A stretch of DNA of 20,934 bases from the NCBI GenBank assembly GCA_902494295.1, contig CABUSL010000021.1, positions 1-20,934 on the forward strand, in the 5' to 3' direction. Below the pieces are notes generated by a model. That model did no database searches. It worked only from the letters and a program-made list of their open reading frames with translations, and had not been told where the DNA came from. Source of the DNA: an uncultured Collinsella sp. Lineage in GTDB: Bacteria; Actinomycetota; Coriobacteriia; Coriobacteriales; Coriobacteriaceae. Below are positions 7,378 through 14,559 of this stretch, one piece after another. Position numbers and translations under genes: made by a program. How positions within the stretch are numbered: the first letter of the stretch is position 1; each line of letters starts with the position of its first letter.

Positions 7378-8937
7378 ATGACTAACAAGATCGGTAAAAA
7401 GCGCAAGATCACATTCTGGACGCGCTTGGGCTTTGGTATGGGCGGCATGCTCAACTCCGGTGCCCTGACCTTTACGCACAGCTACATGGTGCTGTTCCTG
7501 TCCACGGAGTGCGGCCTGTCCGCAGGCGAGGCTGCGCTGATCAGCTCGTTCGCCATCTATCTCAACGCCATTCTGTGCCCGCTTATGGGCTTTGTGGCCG
7601 ATAACTTCTACGCTACCAAGATCGGCCGTATCTTTGGCCGCCGCCGTTTCTGGATCTTGCTGGCCATCCCGATGATGGTCGCCGAGCCGCTCATCTTTGT
7701 GGCTACGCCGTTCGGTTTCCCGTACTACTTTGTGCTGTACCTGATCTACAACGTCGCGTATACGTTCTGCACCGCCAACCTGTCGCCGCTTACCATCGAG
7801 ATGACCGACGACTTCAAGGAGCGTACGTACCTCACCGGCTACAAGCACCTCTTTGGTAACGCCGCCGGCTTCCTGATGGCAGCACTCGTCGGCTTTGGCT
7901 TTGGCACCTTCGGCGAGACCAACCCGTTCAGCTACTTCATCATCGCTACGGTCAACGCTTCGGTCATGGCAATCTCGCTGCTGTGCGTGTACCTGTCCAC
8001 GTGGGAGCACACCCCCGAGGAGGTGGCTCAGGAGAAGATCGAGAGCGTCGGCGAGGGTATCAAGAAGTTCTTCATCGACGTTGTCTCTACCTTCCGCAAC
8101 AAGTCCTTCCGCAAGGTCCTGTATGCACAGGTCTCCACGAAGCTCGCTGCTGCCTGCTGGTCTGCCTGCCTGTCCTTCTTCATCGTCTACTGCCTGCAGA
8201 TTCCTAAGTCCTATGAGTCCGTGATGGAGATGCCCGGCAAGGTCGTCGCTATCGTCTGCACCGCCATCTGGGTTGCCCTCATGGCCAAGAAGGGCTTCCA
8301 CAAGTCTTGGTACCTGGCCAACGTCGGTTGCGCTGCGTGCATCATCGCCTACAACTACTTCGCCTTTGGTCAGATTAACGGCACCTCCACGGTCGCCATC
8401 GCTATGATCGCCTACCCCATCATCTTCGCTATCTGGAAGTTCTTCTACGTTGGCTTTCAGTATCTGCCCGATGTTCTGCTCAACTACATCCCCGATGTCG
8501 ATGAGCTCATCACCCTGCGTCGTCGCGAGGGCATCTACAGCTCCGCTCAGCAGCTCTGCCAGCAGATTGCTCAGGCTATCGCTGTAAACGCCTGGGCTAT
8601 CGTCCTCGCTGCCTCCGGCTTCATTCAGACCGCCGGTAACAGCGACGCCGTGACCCAGCCCGCCACCGTGCCTCTGTACATCTGCGGCTACATGCTCATT
8701 GGCTGCGCCGGCTTCTTCCTGCTCGCGGCTGTCCTTGCCCGCGGCATCAAGATCGACAAGGAGCAGTGCGACATCCTCTGCGACGAGATCAAGCGCGTCA
8801 AGGAGGGCGGCAAGATGGCCGACGTCCAGCCCGAGGTCAAGGCTCTTTGCGAGGAGCTCTCCGGCTTCAAGTACGAGGACTGCTTCGCTCACAACAATGT
8901 TGGCTTCCAGGACGGCAGCGTAATTCCCGCCGAGTAG
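7378..8937 (+). CDS. GPH/MFS-type sugar-cation symporter, probably for galacturonate or oligogalacturonides
   Basis: A polytopic protein of 519 residues with about twelve hydrophobic segments and the layout of the glycoside-pentoside-hexuronide:cation symporter family in the MFS fold. Typical features are the N-terminal FWTRLGFGMGGMLNSGALTF helix, a first cytoplasmic loop with ADNFYATKIGRIFGRRRFWIL, and a mid-protein amphipathic loop with EEVAQEKIESVGEG. A hydrophilic C-terminal tail of roughly 60 residues carries the IDKEQCDILCDEIKRVKEGGK stretch. I chose ATG 7378 because AGAGAGGGAG (7364-7373) lies just before it; the longer reading frame from 7309 would start within the leader. Placement in a pectin locus under the same operators as uxaC suggests a uronide substrate, but sequence alone does not tell monomer from oligomer. 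Confidence 0.85.
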   Translation: MTNKIGKKRKITFWTRLGFGMGGMLNSGALTFTHSYMVLFLSTECGLSAGEAALISSFAIYLNAILCPLMGFVADNFYATKIGRIFGRRRFWILLAIPMMVAEPLIFVATPFGFPYYFVLYLIYNVAYTFCTANLSPLTIEMTDDFKERTYLTGYKHLFGNAAGFLMAALVGFGFGTFGETNPFSYFIIATVNASVMAISLLCVYLSTWEHTPEEVAQEKIESVGEGIKKFFIDVVSTFRNKSFRKVLYAQVSTKLAAACWSACLSFFIVYCLQIPKSYESVMEMPGKVVAIVCTAIWVALMAKKGFHKSWYLANVGCAACIIAYNYFAFGQINGTSTVAIAMIAYPIIFAIWKFFYVGFQYLPDVLLNYIPDVDELITLRRREGIYSSAQQLCQQIAQAIAVNAWAIVLAASGFIQTAGNSDAVTQPATVPLYICGYMLIGCAGFFLLAAVLARGIKIDKEQCDILCDEIKRVKEGGKMADVQPEVKALCEELSGFKYEDCFAHNNVGFQDGSVIPAE

Positions 8938-8960
8938 GGCAGGCGCATCGTCCAAACCAC

Positions 8961-9005
8961 AGGGCCGTGCCACCGGAGATCCACCGGCGGGTGCGGCCCT
9001 TTTTT
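8961..9005 (+). terminator. Intrinsic terminator after the transporter gene
   Basis: AGGGCCG (8961-8967) pairs with CGGCCCT (8994-9000), extended inward by wobble and GC pairs. Six T residues follow at 9000-9005. Partial read-through would be needed if the next genes depend on the transporter promoter, since no operator is seen at 9006-9051. Confidence 0.85.
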
Positions 9006-9051
9006 AAAAACGAGTAGTATGAACTTCTGATTACATTTGAGGGAGAGACCC

Positions 9052-10647
9052 ATGGAGACGAACGTTATCTGGCGCAACGCCCGCGCGGCCGTTATTGAGC
9101 TCGACGACGGTGGCTACTTTACCTGTGCCGATACGTGGGAGATCTTTGTCAACGATGAGCCCGTCGGTACCACGAATACGGTCGAGACCTATGTTGACGG
9201 CCTGGTTCCCGGCAAGCGCAACCTGATCCGCTTTGTCTGCGGCGAGCGCGAGCTGAGCGTGGGCGTCACCACGCCCGCGGAGCCCTTTACCATCAACGTT
9301 CGCGACTGCGGCGCCAAAGGCGATGCCGAGCACGATGACACCACCAATATCCAGGCTGCCATCATGGCTTGTCCCAAGGGCGGGCGCGTGCTGATTCCCG
9401 CTGGCAACTACCGCATCAAGTCCCTCTTCCTTAAGAGCAATATCAACATCGAGCTCGCCGAGGGCGCGGTGCTGCTGGCCCGTCACGACCGCGCGGCGCT
9501 TGCCTACATTCCGGGCACGGTCACGGGTGACAAGGGCACCGGGTATGCCGGCACCGATATGCTGCCCCTGGGCCGCTGGGAGGGCGAGAGCTTTTCGACC
9601 TATTGCTCGACCTTTACGGGTCTGAGCGTGCACGACGTGTGCATCTATGGCCGCGGCGCCATCGACGGCCAGACCGATTTTGCCGAGGATAACTGGTGGA
9701 ACAAGGACTTTAAGAATATCTTCCGCCCCGAGGAGGGCCGCGAGATCGCCCGCCCGCGCATGATCTTCCTGTCCGAGTGCCAAAACGTGAGCCTTGCCGG
9801 CTTTACCGTCCGCAACAGCCCAGCATGGAACATCCATCCCGTTCTGTGCGAACACGTCGATGCCCTGTGCCTGTCCATCGAGGGTCCCAAGAACTCCCAC
9901 AACACCGACGGCTTCGATCCCGAGAGCTGTGGCTTTGTTCGCATCCTGGGTTGCCAGTTCTCGGTGGGCGACGACTGCATCGCCATCAAGAGCGGCAAAC
10001 TGGGCATTGAGCCCGAGCTTCGTCCCGCCACGCATGACGTGTTGATCGCTCACTGCTACATGCACGACGGTCATGGCGCCGTGGTGTTGGGGTCCGAGGC
10101 TGCCGGCGGCATCAAGGACCTCACCGTGAGCAAGTGCCTCTTTGAGCGCACCGACCGCGGCCTGCGCGTTAAGACTCGTCGCGGTCGCGGCAAGGACGCC
10201 GTCAACGAGGGCATCACCTTTGAGCACATTCGCATGGACGAGGTGCTCACGCCTTTCGTGGTCAATTCGTTCTACTTCTGCGATAAGGACGGCAAGACCG
10301 ACTATGTCCAGAGCCGCGACGCGGTGCCCGTCGACGACCGTACGCCCGGCTTTGGCGCCACGACGTTCCGCGACATCGAGGCCACCAACTGCCACGCGGC
10401 CGCGGCCTATATCACGGGACTGCCCGAGAGCAAGGTGACGCGCCTGACGTTCCAGGATGTCCATGTGACCTTTGCCGCCGATGCCGAGCCCTTTGTGCCA
10501 GCCATGGCCTGTGGCGTGGAGCCGATGGTGCGCCAGGGCATCATCGCGCAGAACGTGAAAGTCCTCGACCTGCAAAATGTGGTGATCGAGGGTCAGGATG
10601 GCGATGAGCTGCAGCTCGAGAACGTCGATAAGATTGTCCGTTCCTAG
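9052..10647 (+). CDS. GH28 polygalacturonase, probably intracellular exo-acting
   Basis: A 531-residue glycoside hydrolase family 28 enzyme that hydrolyses alpha-1,4-galacturonan links. Residues 1 to about 85 form a beta-rich domain resembling the fibronectin-III-like domain of exo-polygalacturonases. The right-handed beta-helix begins at FTINVRDCGAKGDAEHDDTTNIQAAI. All GH28 catalytic motifs are present: NTDG (284-287, with D286), VGDDC (D307, D308), HGA (H341) and RVK (R372, K374). There is no signal peptide or membrane anchor, so it should act in the cytoplasm on imported oligomers. The N-terminal domain and location suggest exo rather than endo action, which is inference. I use ATG 9052 with GAGGGAGAG (9039-9047) before it rather than the TTG five codons upstream. 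Confidence 0.92.
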   Translation: METNVIWRNARAAVIELDDGGYFTCADTWEIFVNDEPVGTTNTVETYVDGLVPGKRNLIRFVCGERELSVGVTTPAEPFTINVRDCGAKGDAEHDDTTNIQAAIMACPKGGRVLIPAGNYRIKSLFLKSNINIELAEGAVLLARHDRAALAYIPGTVTGDKGTGYAGTDMLPLGRWEGESFSTYCSTFTGLSVHDVCIYGRGAIDGQTDFAEDNWWNKDFKNIFRPEEGREIARPRMIFLSECQNVSLAGFTVRNSPAWNIHPVLCEHVDALCLSIEGPKNSHNTDGFDPESCGFVRILGCQFSVGDDCIAIKSGKLGIEPELRPATHDVLIAHCYMHDGHGAVVLGSEAAGGIKDLTVSKCLFERTDRGLRVKTRRGRGKDAVNEGITFEHIRMDEVLTPFVVNSFYFCDKDGKTDYVQSRDAVPVDDRTPGFGATTFRDIEATNCHAAAAYITGLPESKVTRLTFQDVHVTFAADAEPFVPAMACGVEPMVRQGIIAQNVKVLDLQNVVIEGQDGDELQLENVDKIVRS

Positions 10648-10663
10648 CTGGAATTGATGACCG

Positions 10664-10698
10664 GGGCCGCATTGCCGAAAAAATCGGCTATGCGGCCC
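10664..10698 (+). other. Long hairpin without U-tract between the GH28 and esterase genes
   Basis: GGGCCGCAT (10664-10672) pairs with ATGCGGCCC (10690-10698). An inner GCCGA/TCGGC stem closes an AAAAA loop, with a single T-T mismatch between the two stems. No T run follows, so this looks like an mRNA-stabilising or processing hairpin, or a Rho-independent terminator that has lost its tail, rather than a full stop. Confidence 0.6.
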
Positions 10699-10742
10699 TT
10701 GTGCCATGCGGCCGCGCTACGCATCATAACGAGAAGGTATAC

Positions 10743-11552
10743 ATGCTCAATAAAACGATTTGTGTCGGGGTCGATGGCTCGGATGCCGCGATCTCGTCCT
10801 ATATTTTTGCTCCCACCGAGGATGCTTATGCCCTGGAACCCCGACCTGCAGTTTTGATTGTGCCGGGTGGGGGCTACGATCATATTTCGCCTCGCGAGGG
10901 CGAGCCGGTGGCGCTACGCTTACTTGCGATGGGGTATCAGGCTTTTGTTCTGGACTACTCGGTTGCGCCCGCCACCTATCCGCTTGCATTGCAAGAACTT
11001 GCGCGGGCGGTCGATACCGTGCGAAGTCATGCGACGGAGTTGTGCGTCGATCCCAATCGAATTACGGTCATGGGTTTTTCGGCGGGTGGACACCTGGTTG
11101 GCTTGCTCGGGGCGCTTTGGGACAAACCTTGGCTTGCAGAGTCGATCGCGACATCGCCTGAGTCGATTCGGCCTGACGCACTTTGCTTGTGCTATCCGGT
11201 CGTAAGCTCGGGGACCTATGCTCATCGTGGTTCGTTTGAACACCTAACGGGTGCCGATGACGCTTTGGCTCAAAAGTTGTCAATCGAGAATATGGTGGGC
11301 GAGGGCTTCCCTCGTACGTTCTTGTGGCATACCGCCGATGATGCATCGGTGTCAGTTCAAAATAGCCTCCTTCTTGCGCAGGCTCTTGCCGACCACGGGA
11401 TTGGCTTTAGCCTACATGTCTTTCCGCATGGAAAGCATGGGGCATCGCTCGCTTCGGCCTTAACGGCATTTAAGGGCTGCGCCGAGCATATTCAGCCACA
11501 GGTTCAGGGCTGGCCTGAGCAGTTCGCTGCCTGGGAGCGTGATGGACGATGA
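10743..11552 (+). CDS. Alpha/beta-hydrolase esterase, likely sugar-acetyl esterase
   Basis: A 269-residue alpha/beta hydrolase of the small carbohydrate acetylesterase-like group. The oxyanion segment VLIVPGGGYDHIS (PGGG at 41-44) precedes the nucleophile elbow GFSAGGH with S113. An acidic stretch HTADDASV (D199/D200) and a late His in FPHGKHGAS (H232) complete a plausible triad. There is no signal peptide. Its 4-base ATGA overlap with the pectinesterase fusion gene implies translational coupling and a shared substrate, so removal of acetyl groups from imported galacturonides is the likely job. The start follows GAGAAGG by a few bases; a longer reading frame from 10701 has no ribosome site. 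The codon choice looks less biased to C-ending codons than in the uxa genes. Confidence 0.82.
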   Translation: MLNKTICVGVDGSDAAISSYIFAPTEDAYALEPRPAVLIVPGGGYDHISPREGEPVALRLLAMGYQAFVLDYSVAPATYPLALQELARAVDTVRSHATELCVDPNRITVMGFSAGGHLVGLLGALWDKPWLAESIATSPESIRPDALCLCYPVVSSGTYAHRGSFEHLTGADDALAQKLSIENMVGEGFPRTFLWHTADDASVSVQNSLLLAQALADHGIGFSLHVFPHGKHGASLASALTAFKGCAEHIQPQVQGWPEQFAAWERDGR

Positions 11553-13714
11553 GCGAAAGCATCTATACACTGCGCGTTTCGAGGGCTGCGGCAGGAGCAT
11601 ATCCAACGATTTCCGATGCCTTGGCGGCAGCCGATCAACTCTATCCGGATGCCGAGCAACCGGTGACAATCCATATCGAGCCGGGTGAGTACCGCGAACG
11701 GGTCGAGATTCATCGACCGTATGTGACGCTGGTGGGCGAGACGGCTGACAGCGTGCGTATCGTGGGCAGTCTGGGCGCCAAGATGCCCTCGGGGGACGGA
11801 TCGGGCATTGACGGAAAGCTCGGCACCTTTAGGACCTATACCGTTTTGGTCGATGCCGACGACGTGCGGCTCGAGAACCTCACAATCGTCAACGATGCCG
11901 GCGACGGTCGCGAGGTGGGGCAGGCGATTGCCCTGTACGCCGACGGCGACCGTTTGGTGGTCGACGCCTGTTGCATTACGGGGCGCCAGGACACGCTGTT
12001 TTTGGGCCCGTTGCCCCCGCGCGAAGTCAAACCGGGCGGATTCATTGGGCCCAAGCAGTTTGCGCCGCGTCGGGTGGGCCGTCAGTATTTTCGACGCTGC
12101 CGGATTGAGGGCGACGTCGACTTTATCTTTGGCGGCGCGTGTGCCTATTTTGAGGGGTGCGAGATCCGCTCGCTCAACCGCAATATGGACGTGAACGGTT
12201 ACGTGACGGCGGCATCGACGCCCGAGGGAGAGCCATATGGCTTCGTGTTCCACGGCTGCTCGTTTACAGCCGCGCAAGACGTGGCACCGGATTCGGTCTA
12301 TTTGGGTCGTCCTTGGCGTGAGTGGGCCCAGACCGTGCTGATCGATTGCTGGCTGGGACAGCATATCAAGCGCGAAGGTTGGTGGGATTGGGCTAAGCCG
12401 GCGGCGCACGAGAGGGCGCACTACGCTGGTGCAAGCCTACATGGCCCGGCGAGTGATGCCGAAAACTGGGTGCCATGGGCGCACGAGCTCGATGCGACAG
12501 CCACTACCCGATACGCCCGCGAACAGGTGCTTTCCGGTGCGGACGGCTGGGACCCCGAAGGTGGCCCGGGCGACGCTGCGGAGACCGACAGTCTTTCCGA
12601 TAACGGTCGCACGGTGCATATCGACACCTATTACGAAGACGAACTGGCGTTTCGTGAGCGCCTTAAGCGTGAGGGCCGCTCCGCCGCATTTAAGGGCACG
12701 ACGCCCGAAGACTTTGAGGCATGGCAGATTGCGACGAGGGTTCGGCTGTTTGACCTGTTGGGCCTATCGATTATGGATCGCGTGTCGATTGAGGCGCGCG
12801 AGCTCGATCGGGTGCAGATTGCCGGCGGTATCGTGCGCACCCATGCGATGCTGCAGGTGGAGCGCGACGTTTGGATGCCGTTCTACCTGCTCGAGCCGCA
12901 GTCGCCTAAGCTCGATGCGCGCGGCCGCAAGTGTTGCTATGTCTGCCCGCATGGCCATCAGGGAGCAGGCGCCGCAAGTGTTGCGGGCGTGACGGGCGTG
13001 CCGGCGGTCGATGATGCCGTGCGTAAGTTCAATTACGACTACGGTCTACGTTTGGCGCGTATGGGTTACGTGACCGTCTGCCCCGACGCACGCGGTTGGG
13101 GATACCGTCGTGACTGGAAGGGTCAGGGCGATGACGAGAACAGCTTTCTGCGCGGCACGTGCCTAAACCAGGCGCGCATGGCCGAGCCGCTGGGACTTAC
13201 CGTTGCGGGCCTCAACGCCTGGGATAACATGCGTCTGATCGATTACCTAGAGGCGCGCGGCGACATTGCCATGGACGACCTGGGCTGTTTTGGCTTTTCG
13301 GGCGGCGGATACATGACGCTGTATCTGGCGGCGCTCGACCCACGTGTATGCAAGGCGTTTGTCTCGGGCTACCTGTACGGTGTCGATGATTCGCTGCTGC
13401 ATCTCAACGGCAATTGCAGCTGCAACTACACACCCGGACTTTGGCGCTTGCTCGACATGGGCGATATTGCCTCGCTTATTGCGCCGCGCCCGTTGTTAGT
13501 GCAGAGCTGCGAAGAAGATCATCTGAACGGTTCGCGCGGGCTGAAAAATGTCGATGAACAGCTCAAGATCGTGCGCGATGCCTACAAGTTGCTGGGCCGC
13601 AGAGATGCTCTGAGGCACGAGGTGTGTCCGGGTGGACACCATCTGGGAGTGACACATCTTGTCGAGGATATCGAATGGCTCGATTCGCACGTTGCGAAAT
13701 GCGACCGTGCTTAG
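11549..13714 (+). CDS. Two-domain esterase: CE8 pectin methylesterase fused to an alpha/beta-hydrolase esterase
   Basis: A 721-residue fusion. Residues 1 to about 330 are a CE8 pectinesterase beta-helix, with GRQDTLF (D148), GDVDFIFGGA (D191) and YLGRPWREW (R254, W256). These correspond to the family's acid/base Asp, nucleophile Asp and substrate-binding Arg/Trp. Residues from about 360 to 721 are a complete alpha/beta hydrolase resembling acetyl-xylan-esterase or CE19-like families: an oxyanion stretch CPHGHQG, the nucleophile elbow FGFSGGGY (S584), an acid at EEDH (D657) and a His pair in PGGHHLG (H697/H698). A joining region contains the acidic YYEDELAFRERLKREGR segment. No signal peptide is seen, unlike most CE8 enzymes, so both activities should work in the cytoplasm. 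The start overlaps the upstream esterase as ATGA. The substrate of the second domain (methyl, acetyl or other ester) is undetermined. Confidence 0.9.
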   Translation: MSESIYTLRVSRAAAGAYPTISDALAAADQLYPDAEQPVTIHIEPGEYRERVEIHRPYVTLVGETADSVRIVGSLGAKMPSGDGSGIDGKLGTFRTYTVLVDADDVRLENLTIVNDAGDGREVGQAIALYADGDRLVVDACCITGRQDTLFLGPLPPREVKPGGFIGPKQFAPRRVGRQYFRRCRIEGDVDFIFGGACAYFEGCEIRSLNRNMDVNGYVTAASTPEGEPYGFVFHGCSFTAAQDVAPDSVYLGRPWREWAQTVLIDCWLGQHIKREGWWDWAKPAAHERAHYAGASLHGPASDAENWVPWAHELDATATTRYAREQVLSGADGWDPEGGPGDAAETDSLSDNGRTVHIDTYYEDELAFRERLKREGRSAAFKGTTPEDFEAWQIATRVRLFDLLGLSIMDRVSIEARELDRVQIAGGIVRTHAMLQVERDVWMPFYLLEPQSPKLDARGRKCCYVCPHGHQGAGAASVAGVTGVPAVDDAVRKFNYDYGLRLARMGYVTVCPDARGWGYRRDWKGQGDDENSFLRGTCLNQARMAEPLGLTVAGLNAWDNMRLIDYLEARGDIAMDDLGCFGFSGGGYMTLYLAALDPRVCKAFVSGYLYGVDDSLLHLNGNCSCNYTPGLWRLLDMGDIASLIAPRPLLVQSCEEDHLNGSRGLKNVDEQLKIVRDAYKLLGRRDALRHEVCPGGHHLGVTHLVEDIEWLDSHVAKCDRA

Positions 13715-13783
13715 CCCCTCGGCATGTTGCAAATAAACGGTACGTACCTGTATGGCCGCCAATGGGCGGATGAGGAGAAGATT

Positions 13784-14452
13784 ATGGAAACGAAGAACTT
13801 GAGTGAATCGACCATTTGCTGCTTTGGCGATTCGACCACATGGGGGGATAACGGATGCGGCGCAGGCGGCAACGACATCTCTTGGACTTCGCATCTGGGC
13901 GCGTTGCTGGGAGGTGCAGTCGTCGAGAACTTTGGCATCAAGGGTTCGCGTATCGCCATCAAGGCCGACCGTACCGATTCATTTGTCGAGCGCTTGGACG
14001 GCATCGACGATGCGGCCGATGTCTATGTTGTCTTTGGCGGCGTTAACGACTTTAGCCGCAACGTGCCGCTTGGCGAGTTGGGCAGCACCGATGTGCATGA
14101 GTTCTATGGTGCGGTCGACTATCTGATCCGAACCATCACGGCGCGCTCACCTCAGGCAAAGCTCGTGTTTATGACGCCATGCAAGACGAGTGGTAAGCAC
14201 GAGAAGGATATCCCGGCAAGCGATGAGGCGAACCATTTGGGTCTGACGCAAGACGCCTACGTGCGAGCGATGCTGGAGGTCTGTGACCGTTACTCCGTTC
14301 CGGTGATTGACCTGTATGCGCAAAGCGGCATCAGCCCGTTTTTGCCGGAGCACCGCGAACTCTATATGCCGGACGGTCTGCATTACAGCCCGGCTGGCTA
14401 TGAGCGCCTGGCGCATCGCATCGCCGCGGGCTTAGCCACCGTTTGCCGTTAA
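13784..14452 (+). CDS. SGNH/GDSL-family hydrolase, possible (rhamno)galacturonan acetylesterase
   Basis: A 222-residue SGNH hydrolase with every block visible: GDSTTWG with nucleophile S17, the block II Gly in GIKGSR (about 51-56), FGGVNDF with N88, and MPDGLHYS with D197 and H200. The family includes rhamnogalacturonan acetylesterases, arylesterases and lipases. The pectin context favours a role in removing acetyl groups from galacturonan or rhamnogalacturonan fragments. No signal peptide is seen, matching the other enzymes here. GAGGAGAAG (13772-13780) precedes ATG 13784; the reading frame continues back to 13724, but without such a site. It is the last gene before the operator-rich region at 14468. 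Confidence 0.82.
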   Translation: METKNLSESTICCFGDSTTWGDNGCGAGGNDISWTSHLGALLGGAVVENFGIKGSRIAIKADRTDSFVERLDGIDDAADVYVVFGGVNDFSRNVPLGELGSTDVHEFYGAVDYLIRTITARSPQAKLVFMTPCKTSGKHEKDIPASDEANHLGLTQDAYVRAMLEVCDRYSVPVIDLYAQSGISPFLPEHRELYMPDGLHYSPAGYERLAHRIAAGLATVCR

Positions 14453-14467
14453 AAGTCTGCCGTTCGC

Positions 14468-14503
14468 GGGGAATATAGGGTTAACGTTCACCCTATATTC
14501 CCC
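14468..14503. promoter_or_regulatory. 36-bp hyphenated palindrome with an operator at its centre
   Basis: GGGGAATATAGGGT (14468-14481) and ACCCTATATTCCCC (14490-14503) are perfect 14-bp inverted arms around the 8-base centre TAACGTTC. The centre plus inner arm bases make an operator copy. The structure can form a stable hairpin in RNA but lacks a T run, so it may serve both as extended operator and as the 3' end of the upstream transcript. Confidence 0.75.
14478..14493. promoter_or_regulatory. Operator, GH105 upstream copy
   Basis: GGGTTAACGTTCACCC differs from the perfect operator by a G-to-T change in the left half (core GTTAACGTTCAC, 14480-14491) and by GG/CC ends. TTCACC at 14487-14492 is the candidate -35 box. 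Confidence 0.75.
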
Positions 14504-14517
14504 GTTCGCGTTACACT
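14487..14517 (+). promoter_or_regulatory. Candidate promoter of the GH105 operon
   Basis: TTCACC (14487-14492) and TTACACT (14511-14517) are spaced by 18-19 bases, in the same arrangement as the uxaC and transporter promoters. The -10 is only a moderate match. Confidence 0.5.
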
Positions 14518-14518
14518 A

Positions 14519-14534
14519 GGGTTAACGTTCACCT
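14519..14534. promoter_or_regulatory. Operator, GH105 downstream copy
   Basis: GGGTTAACGTTCACCT has the same GTTAACGTTCAC core variant as the upstream copy, centred 41 bp further on, just after the -10 box. The two copies before this gene share a variant left half, suggesting local duplication or conversion. Confidence 0.75.
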
Positions 14535-14559
14535 ATCATTAACGTCAGAGGGGACAGCA

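Noticed and set aside
7255..8973. A 572-residue open frame on the minus strand across the symporter gene
   Set aside because: Its product is a low-complexity Asp/Gly/Val/Leu-rich sequence with no domain, produced by codon bias opposite a GC-rich gene. The plus-strand symporter explains the region fully.
9031..10707. A 558-residue minus-strand open frame opposite the GH28 gene; similar long antisense frames at 5523-6917 and 4323-5513
   Set aside because: They mirror well-recognised plus-strand enzymes codon by codon and have no recognisable motif or ribosome site.
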